A DNA stretch of 20,516 nucleotides from Candidatus Villigracilis propinquus (lineage in GTDB: Bacteria > Chloroflexota > Anaerolineae > Anaerolineales > Villigracilaceae). Numbering within the stretch: position 1 is the stretch's first letter; the number at the start of each line of letters is the position of its first letter. The stretch lies in the NCBI GenBank assembly GCA_016714565.1, contig JADKDM010000040.1, forward strand, positions 1-20,516, written 5' to 3'. The position numbers were made by a program, and so were the translations under genes. Under the pieces are notes generated by a model, which saw only the letters and a program-made list of their open reading frames with translations, was not told the DNA's origin and searched no databases. Positions 1 to 6,840 of this stretch are shown here, one piece after another.

Positions 1-2118
1 ATGGTCTTGAGAAGCAAATCTGGTGAAACACGGGTTGTACTTGGCTCGATGGAGGTCATTGAACTGAACCATGAAACTTGTGTGCTTTCCACTACCATAG
101 ACATTACCACCCGGTTGGAGATGGAGGAGGAACTGCGCAACATTGAACAGCGTTTCCGCCAGCTGGCAGATAATATTGAAGAAGTATTTTGGATATTTGA
201 CCCGGTTGAAAAAAAAGAGGTGTATATCAGCCCCGCGTTTGAAAAGATATGGATGCGCTCCATTCAATCCTTTTTTAACAACCCCGAGCTGTTCTTTGAA
301 AGCATTCTTCCAGAAGACCGCACCTATGTGCGGGAGGTAACAAGCCGTCAGGCACGCGGCGAAAAAACTGAAATGAAATATCGTATCCTGCGCCCGGATG
401 GCTCCATCCGCTGGATATGGGATCACGGTTTCCCCATCTTTGATGAACAGGGAAAGGTGATCCGGGTGGTTGCCATCCTCGCAGATATTTCAGAACAGAA
501 AAAAGCCGAAATAGAATTGCTTGAGTTGAACCAGAACCTGGAACAACATGTAAATGAACGTACCGCCGAAGTTGTGGACCTATATGAGAATGCGCCTGCC
601 GGTTATCACTCCCTTGATGTAAATGGCGTTTTTGTTCGTATTAATAAAACGGAATTGAATTGGCTGGGTTATTCTCGTGAAGAGGTTTTGGGGACCAAAA
701 TCTTTGCTGATGTAATTACCGCTGACAGTAAAAGAATTTTTAACGAGAACTATCCCAACTTCAAGAAGCAGGGATGGATCAGGGACCTTGAATTCGAGCT
801 GGTGCGTAAGGATGGGAGCATCCTGCCTGTTTTGCTAAATGCCACTGCCATATACGATGAACACGGAAGTTATGTCATGAGTCGTTCGACTGTCATTGAT
901 ATCACCGAACGCAAACAGGCTGAAATGCGCTTGCGAACCGCTAATATCGAGCTGGAAAAAGCCTCCAAATTAAAGGATGAATTCCTCGCGAACATGAGCC
1001 ATGAACTGCGAACACCGCTTAATGCCATTATTGGTTTAAGCGAGTCTCTGCAAATTGGCACCTACGGCGAACTTGCCCCGCGTCAGGAAAATATTCTGCG
1101 TGTGATCCGCGAGAGTGGGCAGCACCTGCTTGAATTGATCAATGACATTCTTGATCTTTCCAAGATCGAGGCGGGTATGCTGGATATCACGTATGAAACT
1201 GTCGATTTGAAGGCCGTATGCGAAGCATCCCTGCTCATGGTTAATGAAGCTGCTCGCAAAAAAGAATTGCAGATTTCAACCTCCATTACCGATCAGATTC
1301 AAGCCATTAAGGCTGATAAACGCCGTCTCAAGCAAATGATCGTTAATTTGCTGAGCAATGCAGTCAAGTTCACACCTCAATTCGGAAGTGTTGGGTTGGA
1401 AATCCTGCCTGAAAATGATAATGCCATTCGGTTTACAGTTCGGGATACCGGTATTGGCATCTCCGGCGAGCAGCTTGAAAATTTATTCAAGCCATTTGTC
1501 CAGGTGGATAGCTCTCTCGCTAGAAAATTTGAGGGCACGGGGCTGGGGCTGGCGCTTGTCCGTCAATTGGCCGAAATACACAATGGCAGCGTTGGTGTGG
1601 AAAGCACGCCCGGAAAAGGCAGCAACTTTTACTTCATCATCCCGCGGCAACCTTTGCAGGGTTTTGCGGAGGAAGAATCGCTCATTTCCAATGATGCGCC
1701 TCTGGAACAGAGTTCGGTCACGCCTTCATCCGTCACCATTTTGTTGGTGGAAGATAACCCGACCAATATGATGTTCACCGGCGATTACTTGACCGCGAAG
1801 GGATTTAACCTGGTCACAGCAGAAAATGGCTTGCAGGCCCTTGAGCAGGCAGCGCTTTATACCCCGAACCTCATCCTCATGGACATTCAAATGCCTGAAA
1901 TGGATGGGATCGAAACGATCCGCCGCCTCCGTTCCACTCCCAAGTTTGCTACAGTACCGATCATTGCACTCACCGCCCTGGCCATGCCAGGGGACCGCGA
2001 CCGCTGTCTTGAAGCCGGCGCCAGTGAATACCTTGCCAAACCCGTCAGCCTGAAGAAACTGTTTGCCATGGTCTCCAACTTGTTGGAAGCACACGGGTAT
2101 CAGTCAGGGCCAAACTGA
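1..2118 (+). CDS. PAS-domain hybrid sensor histidine kinase with C-terminal receiver, 5' truncated
   Basis: This is a signal-transducing kinase that autophosphorylates on His and passes phosphate to its own receiver. Visible in order: the tail of a first PAS/PAC unit (residues 1-40), a PAS/PAC (about 48-170), a short coiled segment (170-192), another PAS/PAC (about 193-308), HisKA with the H-box NMSHELRTPL (phosphoacceptor His334), and HATPase_c with N-box Asn449/Asn453, G1 DTGIGI (482-487) and G2 EGTGLGL (511-517). A REC domain follows (about 578-697) with the acidic pair Glu584/Asp585, phosphoacceptor Asp628, Thr658 and Lys680. No membrane segment is seen in the visible part. Residues 1-40 resemble the end of a PAC motif, so the Met at base 1 is probably internal and the gene starts upstream. 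The input signal cannot be told from this sequence, and no output domain follows REC. Confidence 0.93.
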   Translation: MVLRSKSGETRVVLGSMEVIELNHETCVLSTTIDITTRLEMEEELRNIEQRFRQLADNIEEVFWIFDPVEKKEVYISPAFEKIWMRSIQSFFNNPELFFESILPEDRTYVREVTSRQARGEKTEMKYRILRPDGSIRWIWDHGFPIFDEQGKVIRVVAILADISEQKKAEIELLELNQNLEQHVNERTAEVVDLYENAPAGYHSLDVNGVFVRINKTELNWLGYSREEVLGTKIFADVITADSKRIFNENYPNFKKQGWIRDLEFELVRKDGSILPVLLNATAIYDEHGSYVMSRSTVIDITERKQAEMRLRTANIELEKASKLKDEFLANMSHELRTPLNAIIGLSESLQIGTYGELAPRQENILRVIRESGQHLLELINDILDLSKIEAGMLDITYETVDLKAVCEASLLMVNEAARKKELQISTSITDQIQAIKADKRRLKQMIVNLLSNAVKFTPQFGSVGLEILPENDNAIRFTVRDTGIGISGEQLENLFKPFVQVDSSLARKFEGTGLGLALVRQLAEIHNGSVGVESTPGKGSNFYFIIPRQPLQGFAEEESLISNDAPLEQSSVTPSSVTILLVEDNPTNMMFTGDYLTAKGFNLVTAENGLQALEQAALYTPNLILMDIQMPEMDGIETIRRLRSTPKFATVPIIALTALAMPGDRDRCLEAGASEYLAKPVSLKKLFAMVSNLLEAHGYQSGPN

Positions 2119-2216
2119 TACATAAGATGGCTTTCTCAAAGTAGCTCGAGCGTTTTACAGATTCACGGCAAAGGCTTTACGCCAATTATGCGAAACTCAC
2201 AAAAAGTATAGAAAAG

Positions 2217-2246
2217 TTCGCGTTCTTCGCGCCATTCGCATTAAAG
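2217..2246. repeat. Possible dispersed intergenic repeat of the 'TTCGCGTTCTTCGCG' type
   Basis: The 213-base gap between the kinase stop and the tRNA has no convincing gene. Within it lies a run made of three near-copies of a TTCGCG/ATTCGC unit. From memory, similar text recurs in intergenic DNA of many environmental bacteria; I cannot verify this here. Only one copy is in the window, so the repeat call is tentative. Confidence 0.3.
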
Positions 2247-2290
2247 ATTTATTGAATTTTAGAAAGCCATGGAAATATAAATTTATTTAC

Positions 2291-2319
2291 TTGACATTCC
2301 TGGGCCTTGTACATATAAT
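2291..2319 (+). promoter_or_regulatory. Consensus sigma-70 promoter of the tRNA-Asn gene
   Basis: A perfect -35 TTGACA (2291-2296) and a perfect -10 TATAAT (2314-2319) are separated by exactly 17 bases. Transcription would start near 2326, about 5 bases before the mature tRNA. The exact match to consensus fits a strongly and constitutively expressed stable RNA. Confidence 0.9.
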
Positions 2320-2330
2320 ATCGCTCGCGT

Positions 2331-2406
2331 TCCTGGCTAGCTCAATCGGCGGAGCGAGCGGCTGTTAACCGCTAGGTTCTAGGTTCAAATCCTAGGCCAG
2401 GAGCCA
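2331..2406 (+). tRNA. tRNA-Asn (anticodon GTT)
   Basis: The full cloverleaf can be folded by hand. The acceptor stem is TCCTGGC with GCCAGGA, the D-stem GCTC/GAGC, the anticodon stem AGCGG/CCGCT around loop CTGTTAA (anticodon GTT at 2364-2366), and the T-stem CTAGG/CCTAG around loop TTCAAAT. The discriminator base is G at 2403, and the 3' CCA (2404-2406) is genome-encoded. All arms are fully paired and there is no intron. Confidence 0.97.
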
Positions 2407-2446
2407 AAAAAGACCTCCGAGTTCTTCAAGAACTCGGAGGTCTTTG
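2407..2446. terminator. Bidirectional rho-independent terminator between tRNA-Asn and the lipoprotein gene
   Basis: The arms at 2409-2426 and 2428-2445 are perfect 18-base inverted repeats around a very tight turn. The arms begin and end with A- and T-runs, so U-tracts follow on both strands: TCTTT on plus, TCTTTTTT on minus. It lies between the tRNA 3' end and the stop codon of the opposing lipoprotein gene, so it can end both transcripts. Confidence 0.92.
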
Positions 2447-2456
2447 CAATTAAGAA

Positions 2457-3227
2457 TTAAGGCCACGGGATTTCGGCCGGCCCGCCATACCCGTGCTTCT
2501 CCTGCACATATACCCGTCCATGCGATGGTTCCGCGCAGCCGCCTACATCTGTAAATGTAATGAACGGGACGGTGGATCCGAGCGTATCAAAAACGATTTC
2601 GCCGTCTATGCAAGTCCAAATCTCTACAATATAAGGGAACATGTTCTCGTCTTCATACTTGCCCGGGCTCACGAGCACCTCCGTCCAAGTGACGGTAACT
2701 TCCGCTCCCTTGCGTACTGCAGTCAGAACCGTGGTTCCTCCATAATATGGCGAAACAGGGATCGTGTACCCATCGGGATACATCGGCTTGAGCGTATTCA
2801 GATCGCCTTCAACCGACAAAAATTCCGCATTGACCCAGCAGCGCTGTGGCTCATTTTCCACCAGCACCCAATTATTCCCATGCGCCTTGCCGATGAGTTT
2901 CAGTCTCGCGCCGCTCACATACCCAAACAAATAGAGGTAATTTTTTCCAGGCCCATAACGACAGACGAGCTTGTCCGCAGTGACGGCGGCTTTCAGAGAA
3001 TCCACATACGCGATCTGGGTGGGTGTCTCTGTGGGAATGGGGGTGAACGTCTCTGTAGGCGGGGGGAGCGTTGGGGTGGCAGGAACAGCCGTGGCTGTTG
3101 CCGTGTGGATAATTTCCTCGGTAACAGTAGCAGCTTCAACCTGCGGAAGAGCGGTGGAAGTCGCCTCGGGAGCGCAGGCCGTCCCTATCAACATCAATGC
3201 AATAAGCGTCAGTACATAAAATTTCAT
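2457..3227 (-). CDS. SH3-type secreted lipoprotein with Thr/Pro-rich stalk
   Basis: This is a predicted surface lipoprotein of unknown specific function. The start at 3227 (MKFYVLTLIALM) is preferred over the upstream ATG at 3236, because GGAG at 3238-3241 is 10 bases from the former and only 1 base from the latter. A signal peptide ends in a weak but allowed lipobox, GTAC. After the lipidated Cys comes a stalk rich in Thr, Pro and Ala (about residues 22-74). An SH3-like bacterial domain follows (about 80-142) with LVCRYGPG and QRCWVN motifs, then a C-terminal beta-like domain (about 165-256) containing WTCIDGE and CAEPSHGR. Four Cys lie outside the lipobox, allowing two disulfides. The gene abuts the upstream DsbA-like gene (stop at 3229), implying one transcript. 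The architecture is, as I recall it, common in Chloroflexota. Confidence 0.85.
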   Translation of the reverse strand: MKFYVLTLIALMLIGTACAPEATSTALPQVEAATVTEEIIHTATATAVPATPTLPPPTETFTPIPTETPTQIAYVDSLKAAVTADKLVCRYGPGKNYLYLFGYVSGARLKLIGKAHGNNWVLVENEPQRCWVNAEFLSVEGDLNTLKPMYPDGYTIPVSPYYGGTTVLTAVRKGAEVTVTWTEVLVSPGKYEDENMFPYIVEIWTCIDGEIVFDTLGSTVPFITFTDVGGCAEPSHGRVYVQEKHGYGGPAEIPWP

Positions 3228-3228
3228 C

Positions 3229-3972
3229 TTAACCATTCTCCGTGTTTAGATTGCCGTTCAAGGCATCTTCGATAAATTGTTTCAATGCATGAAAAGGCTG
3301 TGCGCCTTCCACTTTGACTCCATTGATGAAGAGGGTCGGCGTCGCGTGGACTCCATCCGCCTCGGCCTGTGCCTTGTCCTGCTCCACCCGCCCTTTATAT
3401 TTTCCTTCGCTCAAACAGGATTCAAACTCCACCGTGTTCAGGTTCAGTGCGTTCGCATATTGGATCAATTTATCCTGCGTAAAATCTCCGACATTTTCGC
3501 CGGTCCAATTGGTAAATAGCGTATCGTGGAACTCCCAGAATTTTCCCTGGTCACCCGCACAATACGAGCCTTCTGCGGCAGTGAATGATTCCGGCCCAAT
3601 GATCGGATAGGCGCGATATTCAAAATACACCTTGCCCGTGTTGACATATTCTGCGATCAATTGCGGCTCGGTCTCGCTCCAGAACTTAAGACAGAAGGGA
3701 CATTGATAATCGCCATATTCCACAATATAGACGGGTGCTTTCGGGTCGCCCATGGTATTGCTTTGTGTCACGTCACGCGGAAGCTCCTCCGCAATTTGGA
3801 CATTATCCGGTAAAAAATTTTTCACGATGTCCGGCCCAACAAGGATCAATGCGCCAACAAAAACAGCCGCGCACAGGAACACCGCGCATCCGCCTGCGGC
3901 AAGCCATATCACCCAATTGCGTTTCGGTTTTTCATCAATTACTGGTATGTTTGGAATTTGGTCTTCGATCAT
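3229..3972 (-). CDS. Membrane-anchored DsbA-family thiol:disulfide oxidoreductase (thioredoxin fold)
   Basis: The protein is 247 residues long from the chosen start. It has a short cytoplasmic N-terminus, one transmembrane anchor (about residues 20-46) and an extracytoplasmic thioredoxin-like domain of the DsbA/Thioredoxin_4 type. The redox motif CPFC is at about 91-94 in the context EYGDYQCPFC, and the cis-Pro loop is in VHATPTLFING (Pro at about 212). Its role is forming or reshuffling disulfides in exported proteins; the CPFC dipeptide does not settle oxidase against isomerase. A longer open frame begins at 4050, but 3972 is chosen because GGAGG (3977-3981) stands 4 bases upstream and the extra N-terminal residues look non-coding. 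The gene is first in a two-gene unit with the Cys-containing lipoprotein, a plausible substrate. Confidence 0.9.
   Translation of the reverse strand: MIEDQIPNIPVIDEKPKRNWVIWLAAGGCAVFLCAAVFVGALILVGPDIVKNFLPDNVQIAEELPRDVTQSNTMGDPKAPVYIVEYGDYQCPFCLKFWSETEPQLIAEYVNTGKVYFEYRAYPIIGPESFTAAEGSYCAGDQGKFWEFHDTLFTNWTGENVGDFTQDKLIQYANALNLNTVEFESCLSEGKYKGRVEQDKAQAEADGVHATPTLFINGVKVEGAQPFHALKQFIEDALNGNLNTENG
3238..3241 (-). promoter_or_regulatory. Ribosome binding site deciding the lipoprotein start
   Basis: The minus-strand GGAG lies inside the last codons of the DsbA-like gene. It is 10 bases from the ATG at 3227 but only 1 base from the ATG at 3236, so the downstream ATG is the likelier start. The two genes would then be separated by a single base. 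Confidence 0.6.
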
Positions 3973-3981
3973 CAGTCCTCC
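3973..3981 (-). promoter_or_regulatory. Ribosome binding site deciding the DsbA-like start
   Basis: GGAGG on the minus strand (3981-3977) is followed by ACTG and then ATG at 3972-3970. No comparable site stands before the upstream in-frame ATG at 4050, which supports the shorter protein. Confidence 0.7.
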
Positions 3982-4109
3982 GGGAAAGCCAGATTGTACC
4001 GTGAAATAATTATGATATTCTGAGAGAACTATCAGGGGGAAAGTGCGCACGCCTTCAAGTTCTTAATCTAAAACTTAGGCAACCCCCACAAATGAGATCG
4101 TTTTTTCGT

Positions 4110-4115
4110 TATAAT
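4110..4115 (+). promoter_or_regulatory. -10 box placed for leaderless transcription of the VanW gene
   Basis: A perfect TATAAT is followed by 7 bases and then the ATG at 4123. Transcription would start on or next to the start codon. No Shine-Dalgarno sequence is present in the gap and no convincing -35 hexamer is seen. This layout is the usual signature of a leaderless mRNA. Confidence 0.6.
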
Positions 4116-4122
4116 CCTTATC

Positions 4123-5997
4123 ATGAATAGAGTAGCATCCAGGAATAATTTAATCAAACAGATCCTTGCCGCGCTCATTGGCGGATTTATTATCTTCTCG
4201 GCCATCGCCTTTGTGTGGATGATCGGTTATCAACTGGTGTATGCAGGGAAGATTTTCCCCGGCGTTTCTGTTGCAGGTGTGGACCTTTCCGGTCTTTCCC
4301 CAAATGACGCCGCGTTGAAATTAAGCCAGACCCTTTCCTATCCCATTACTGGCAAAGTATTGTTCCGCGATGCAGAAAGAGTGTGGGTGGCGTCCCCTGC
4401 GGAGTTGGGCATGGTCTTCGACCCGTCTGCCAGCGCCCTCGCCGCGTATGACTTTGGGCGCAAAGGCGGCCCATTCTCCGCGTTGTCCGGCCAAATCAGC
4501 GCTCGCGGCCTCGGCACAGATGTTGCACCTGTCGTCATCTTCGACCAGCGCGTGGCGTACAGCTATTTGCAAAATATCGGTTCACAGGTCAATCAAGCGG
4601 TTGTGGAAGCAAATCTCCATGTGGAAGGAACGAATGTAGTTTCGGAGCCAGGTCAATTGGGGCGGGCATTAAATCTCGATGCCACATTGGTCTATCTCGC
4701 CGGACAACTACAATCCTTTCGAGATGGGGAAGTACCGCTTGTCATTCAGGAGACTTCACCAAAATTAATTGATGTCTCTTCGCAAGCCGAAGCCGCCCGC
4801 CGCATCCTCAGCCAGCCGTTGACCATCACTGTCCCGAACTTCCGCGAAGGCGACCCCGGCCCGTGGACGTATGATGTCCCTATCGTTGCCAATATGCTCG
4901 CGGTTAATATTGTGAATAACGCGGGCGCCGCTGAAATGCAGGTCGGGCTCGACCCGAATAGATTGCGCGAATCTCTGAAAGACCTGAAAATAATCGTCGA
5001 TCAAAACCCCGCCAATGCGCGATTCACTTTTAATGACGAAACAGGGCAGATCGAACCGATCTCCGCTTCCACGGTTGGCCGAGTCATGGATGTGGAAGCC
5101 AGCATCACCGCGATCAACGCCGCATTGCTGCGGGGCGAACATACCGTTGCCTTATCTGTCGCTGAACAGGCCCCCGCCGTGGCAGACACAGCCACCGGCG
5201 CAGATCTGGGCGTTACCCAACTCATCGCAGAGCAGACCACATATTTCTACGGCTCCAGTGAAGCGCGTATTCAAAACATCGTTGCCGCCGCAGAAAGATA
5301 TCATGGCCTGCTCGTTGCCCCCGGCGAAACCTTCTCGATGGGAAATGAATTGGGTGACGTGAGCCTTGAAAATGGCTTTGCTGAAGCCCTCATCATTTAT
5401 GGCGGACGTACCATCAAAGGCGTGGGTGGGGGAGTGTGTCAGGTCAGCACCACCTTGTTCCGCACGGTGTTCTTTGCAGGCTTCCCTGTGGTGGAAAGAT
5501 ACTCACACGCATATCGCGTCTCTTATTATGAAATGGATGCCAGCGGCTCCGTTGACCCCGACTTTGCCGGTTTGGATGCCACCGTCTACTTCCCGCTCGT
5601 GGATTTCAAATTCCTGAATGACACTTCCAATTGGCTGTTGATGGAAACCTATGTCAACGTCAGCGCCCGCACCATCACCTGGAAGATCTACTCCACCTCC
5701 GATGGCCGCAGCATTACCTGGGAAACCACCGGCCCCGCAAATGTCGTGCCGCCTCCACCCCCGCTTTTTGAAGAGAACCCGGAATTCAAAGTGAACCAGA
5801 TCTCACAGGTCGATTACGCCGCCCAGGGTGCGGATGTAACCGTCAGCCGCACGGTTTGGCGTGGCGGGCAGGTCTATTTCTCAGACCAATTCATCACTCA
5901 CTACGAACCCTGGCAGGCCGTCTGCCAATATGGGCCGGGAACCGAAGACCCCGAAGAAGCCGCTAGGAAAAGCAAACTTTGCCAGCCAAGTAGCTAA
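4123..5997 (+). CDS. VanW family protein with peptidoglycan-binding-like domains
   Basis: This 624-residue envelope protein has a single N-terminal membrane anchor (about residues 14-40), so most of it lies outside the cell. The motif PGVSVAGVDLSGLSP (about 46-60) opens the first YoaR/PG_binding_4-like region (to about 200). A second similar region covers about 220-365. The VanW domain runs from about 372 to 540 and includes APGETFSMG and the hallmark GGGVCQVSTTLF (about 435). A proline run (VPPPPP) links to a C-terminal beta-like tail rich in DVTVSRTVWRGG-type sequence. VanW proteins were named for vancomycin-resistance clusters, but their biochemical role is unclear; nothing here indicates resistance. 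The start at 4123 has no ribosome binding site (see the -10 box). The frame is intact. Confidence 0.93.
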   Translation: MNRVASRNNLIKQILAALIGGFIIFSAIAFVWMIGYQLVYAGKIFPGVSVAGVDLSGLSPNDAALKLSQTLSYPITGKVLFRDAERVWVASPAELGMVFDPSASALAAYDFGRKGGPFSALSGQISARGLGTDVAPVVIFDQRVAYSYLQNIGSQVNQAVVEANLHVEGTNVVSEPGQLGRALNLDATLVYLAGQLQSFRDGEVPLVIQETSPKLIDVSSQAEAARRILSQPLTITVPNFREGDPGPWTYDVPIVANMLAVNIVNNAGAAEMQVGLDPNRLRESLKDLKIIVDQNPANARFTFNDETGQIEPISASTVGRVMDVEASITAINAALLRGEHTVALSVAEQAPAVADTATGADLGVTQLIAEQTTYFYGSSEARIQNIVAAAERYHGLLVAPGETFSMGNELGDVSLENGFAEALIIYGGRTIKGVGGGVCQVSTTLFRTVFFAGFPVVERYSHAYRVSYYEMDASGSVDPDFAGLDATVYFPLVDFKFLNDTSNWLLMETYVNVSARTITWKIYSTSDGRSITWETTGPANVVPPPPPLFEENPEFKVNQISQVDYAAQGADVTVSRTVWRGGQVYFSDQFITHYEPWQAVCQYGPGTEDPEEAARKSKLCQPSS

Positions 5998-6010
5998 TCT
6001 TTCCGCATGG

Positions 6011-6016
6011 TACAAT
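6011..6016 (+). promoter_or_regulatory. Possible -10 box upstream of the Trm112-like gene
   Basis: TACAAT lies 14 bases after the VanW stop and 23 bases before the next start. No matching -35 hexamer is visible at 16-18 bases, so the call is weak. Read-through from the VanW gene is an alternative. Confidence 0.3.
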
Positions 6017-6039
6017 CTTTGCCTGTAAAAGGAGACATT

Positions 6040-6257
6040 ATGGTCAGTACAGAACTGTTAGAAATTTTACGTTGCCCCCATTGTGTTCGAAAAAGGAAGG
6101 CAACCTCGTTCTTCACAAAGATGCCTGGCTCATCTGCCAGGACTGTGGCCGCAAATACCCCATCGTGGATGACATCCCCGTCATGCTCATTGATGAAGGC
6201 GACAAGTGGGTCAATACTGCGCAGGACGCTCTCCCCGTCCCCCCGCCGGCAAAATAG
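6040..6257 (+). pseudogene. Trm112/UPF0434-like small zinc-binding protein, one frameshift
   Basis: This is a small protein of about 72 residues. The start at 6040 follows GGAG (6031-6034) by 5 bases. The first frame gives MVSTELLEILRCPHC. After a run of five As (6090-6094) the family sequence continues in another frame as KEGNLVLHKDAWLICQDC and GRKYPIVDDIPVMLIDE, ending at 6257. One missing A restores a continuous protein with two Cys pairs, CPHC and CQDC, as in a zinc ribbon, and the typical YPI...IPVML segment. Relatives include Trm112, an activator of methyltransferases, and bacterial YcaR; the partner here is unknown. Left uncorrected, the first frame runs on into the HEAT-repeat gene and creates a false 272-residue fusion. 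Confidence 0.8.
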
Positions 6258-6261
6258 GATA

Positions 6262-6825
6262 ATGAAAGAACTTCTGGCTGATCTAACCAGTGGCGATGAT
6301 GAACGCGCCGAAAGATCGATCCCTGCAATTGCAAATTTGGGATTGGCGGTCATTCCTCCGCTGTTGGATTTGACCCGCTCAGAAGATTCAGATGTGCGCT
6401 GGTGGGCTGTGCGCGCTCTTGCCGCCTCGCCTCACACCCGGACCGTTGACCTGATTCCGCTGCTCAGCGACTCAGCGCCGGAAGTGCGTGCGGCTACTGC
6501 GCTCGCCTTGTGCCATCACCCCCACGAAGAAGCCGTGGGAGCCTTGATCCACACCCTTTCAGATGAAGATGCTCTCACAGCGGGGTTGGCAGGAAATGCC
6601 CTCGTGAAAATTGGAAGCCCTTCGGTGCCGCCCCTGCTCAAAGTCATGGAAGAAGCGCCGACAGGCATCCGCATTGTAGTGTTACGCACCCTTTCCGAGA
6701 TCCGCGATCGTCGCGCTATTCCGGTGATGATGAAATGTCTCGGTGAAGAATCCGCTTTTTTGCAATACTGGGCTCAGGAAGGCCTGGAAAGACTTGGGCT
6801 CGACATGGTATATATAAAGCCCTGA
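6262..6825 (+). CDS. HEAT-repeat protein
   Basis: This is a 187-residue protein starting MKELLADLTSGD, 4 bases after the stop of the Trm112-like gene, so the two are probably co-transcribed. It consists of paired helices of the HEAT/PBS-lyase type. Recurring elements include VIPPLLDLTRSEDSDVRWWA, LIPLLSDSAPEVRAATALAL, GALIHTLSDEDALTAG, SVPPLLKVMEEAPTGIR and AIPVMMKCLGEES, about five units in all. There is no signal peptide or membrane segment, so it is probably a cytoplasmic protein-binding scaffold. Some HEAT-like proteins of this size act in phycobilin chemistry, but nothing here supports that. The specific role is unknown. The start lacks a strong ribosome binding site (only GGAT), consistent with translational coupling. 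Confidence 0.82.
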   Translation: MKELLADLTSGDDERAERSIPAIANLGLAVIPPLLDLTRSEDSDVRWWAVRALAASPHTRTVDLIPLLSDSAPEVRAATALALCHHPHEEAVGALIHTLSDEDALTAGLAGNALVKIGSPSVPPLLKVMEEAPTGIRIVVLRTLSEIRDRRAIPVMMKCLGEESAFLQYWAQEGLERLGLDMVYIKP

Positions 6826-6840
6826 GGTTTTTGAAAAAAA

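Noticed and set aside
2493..3275. A 260-codon open frame on the plus strand opposite the lipoprotein and DsbA-like genes
   Set aside because: The composition is unlike a protein family (many Arg, Cys and His without motifs), there is no ribosome binding site, and the opposite strand encodes a clear signal peptide, SH3 domain and stalk.
6007..6825. A 272-residue fused protein
   Set aside because: The central part does not resemble any domain, while the alternate frame at 6097-6257 continues the zinc-ribbon family exactly; it is a frameshift product.
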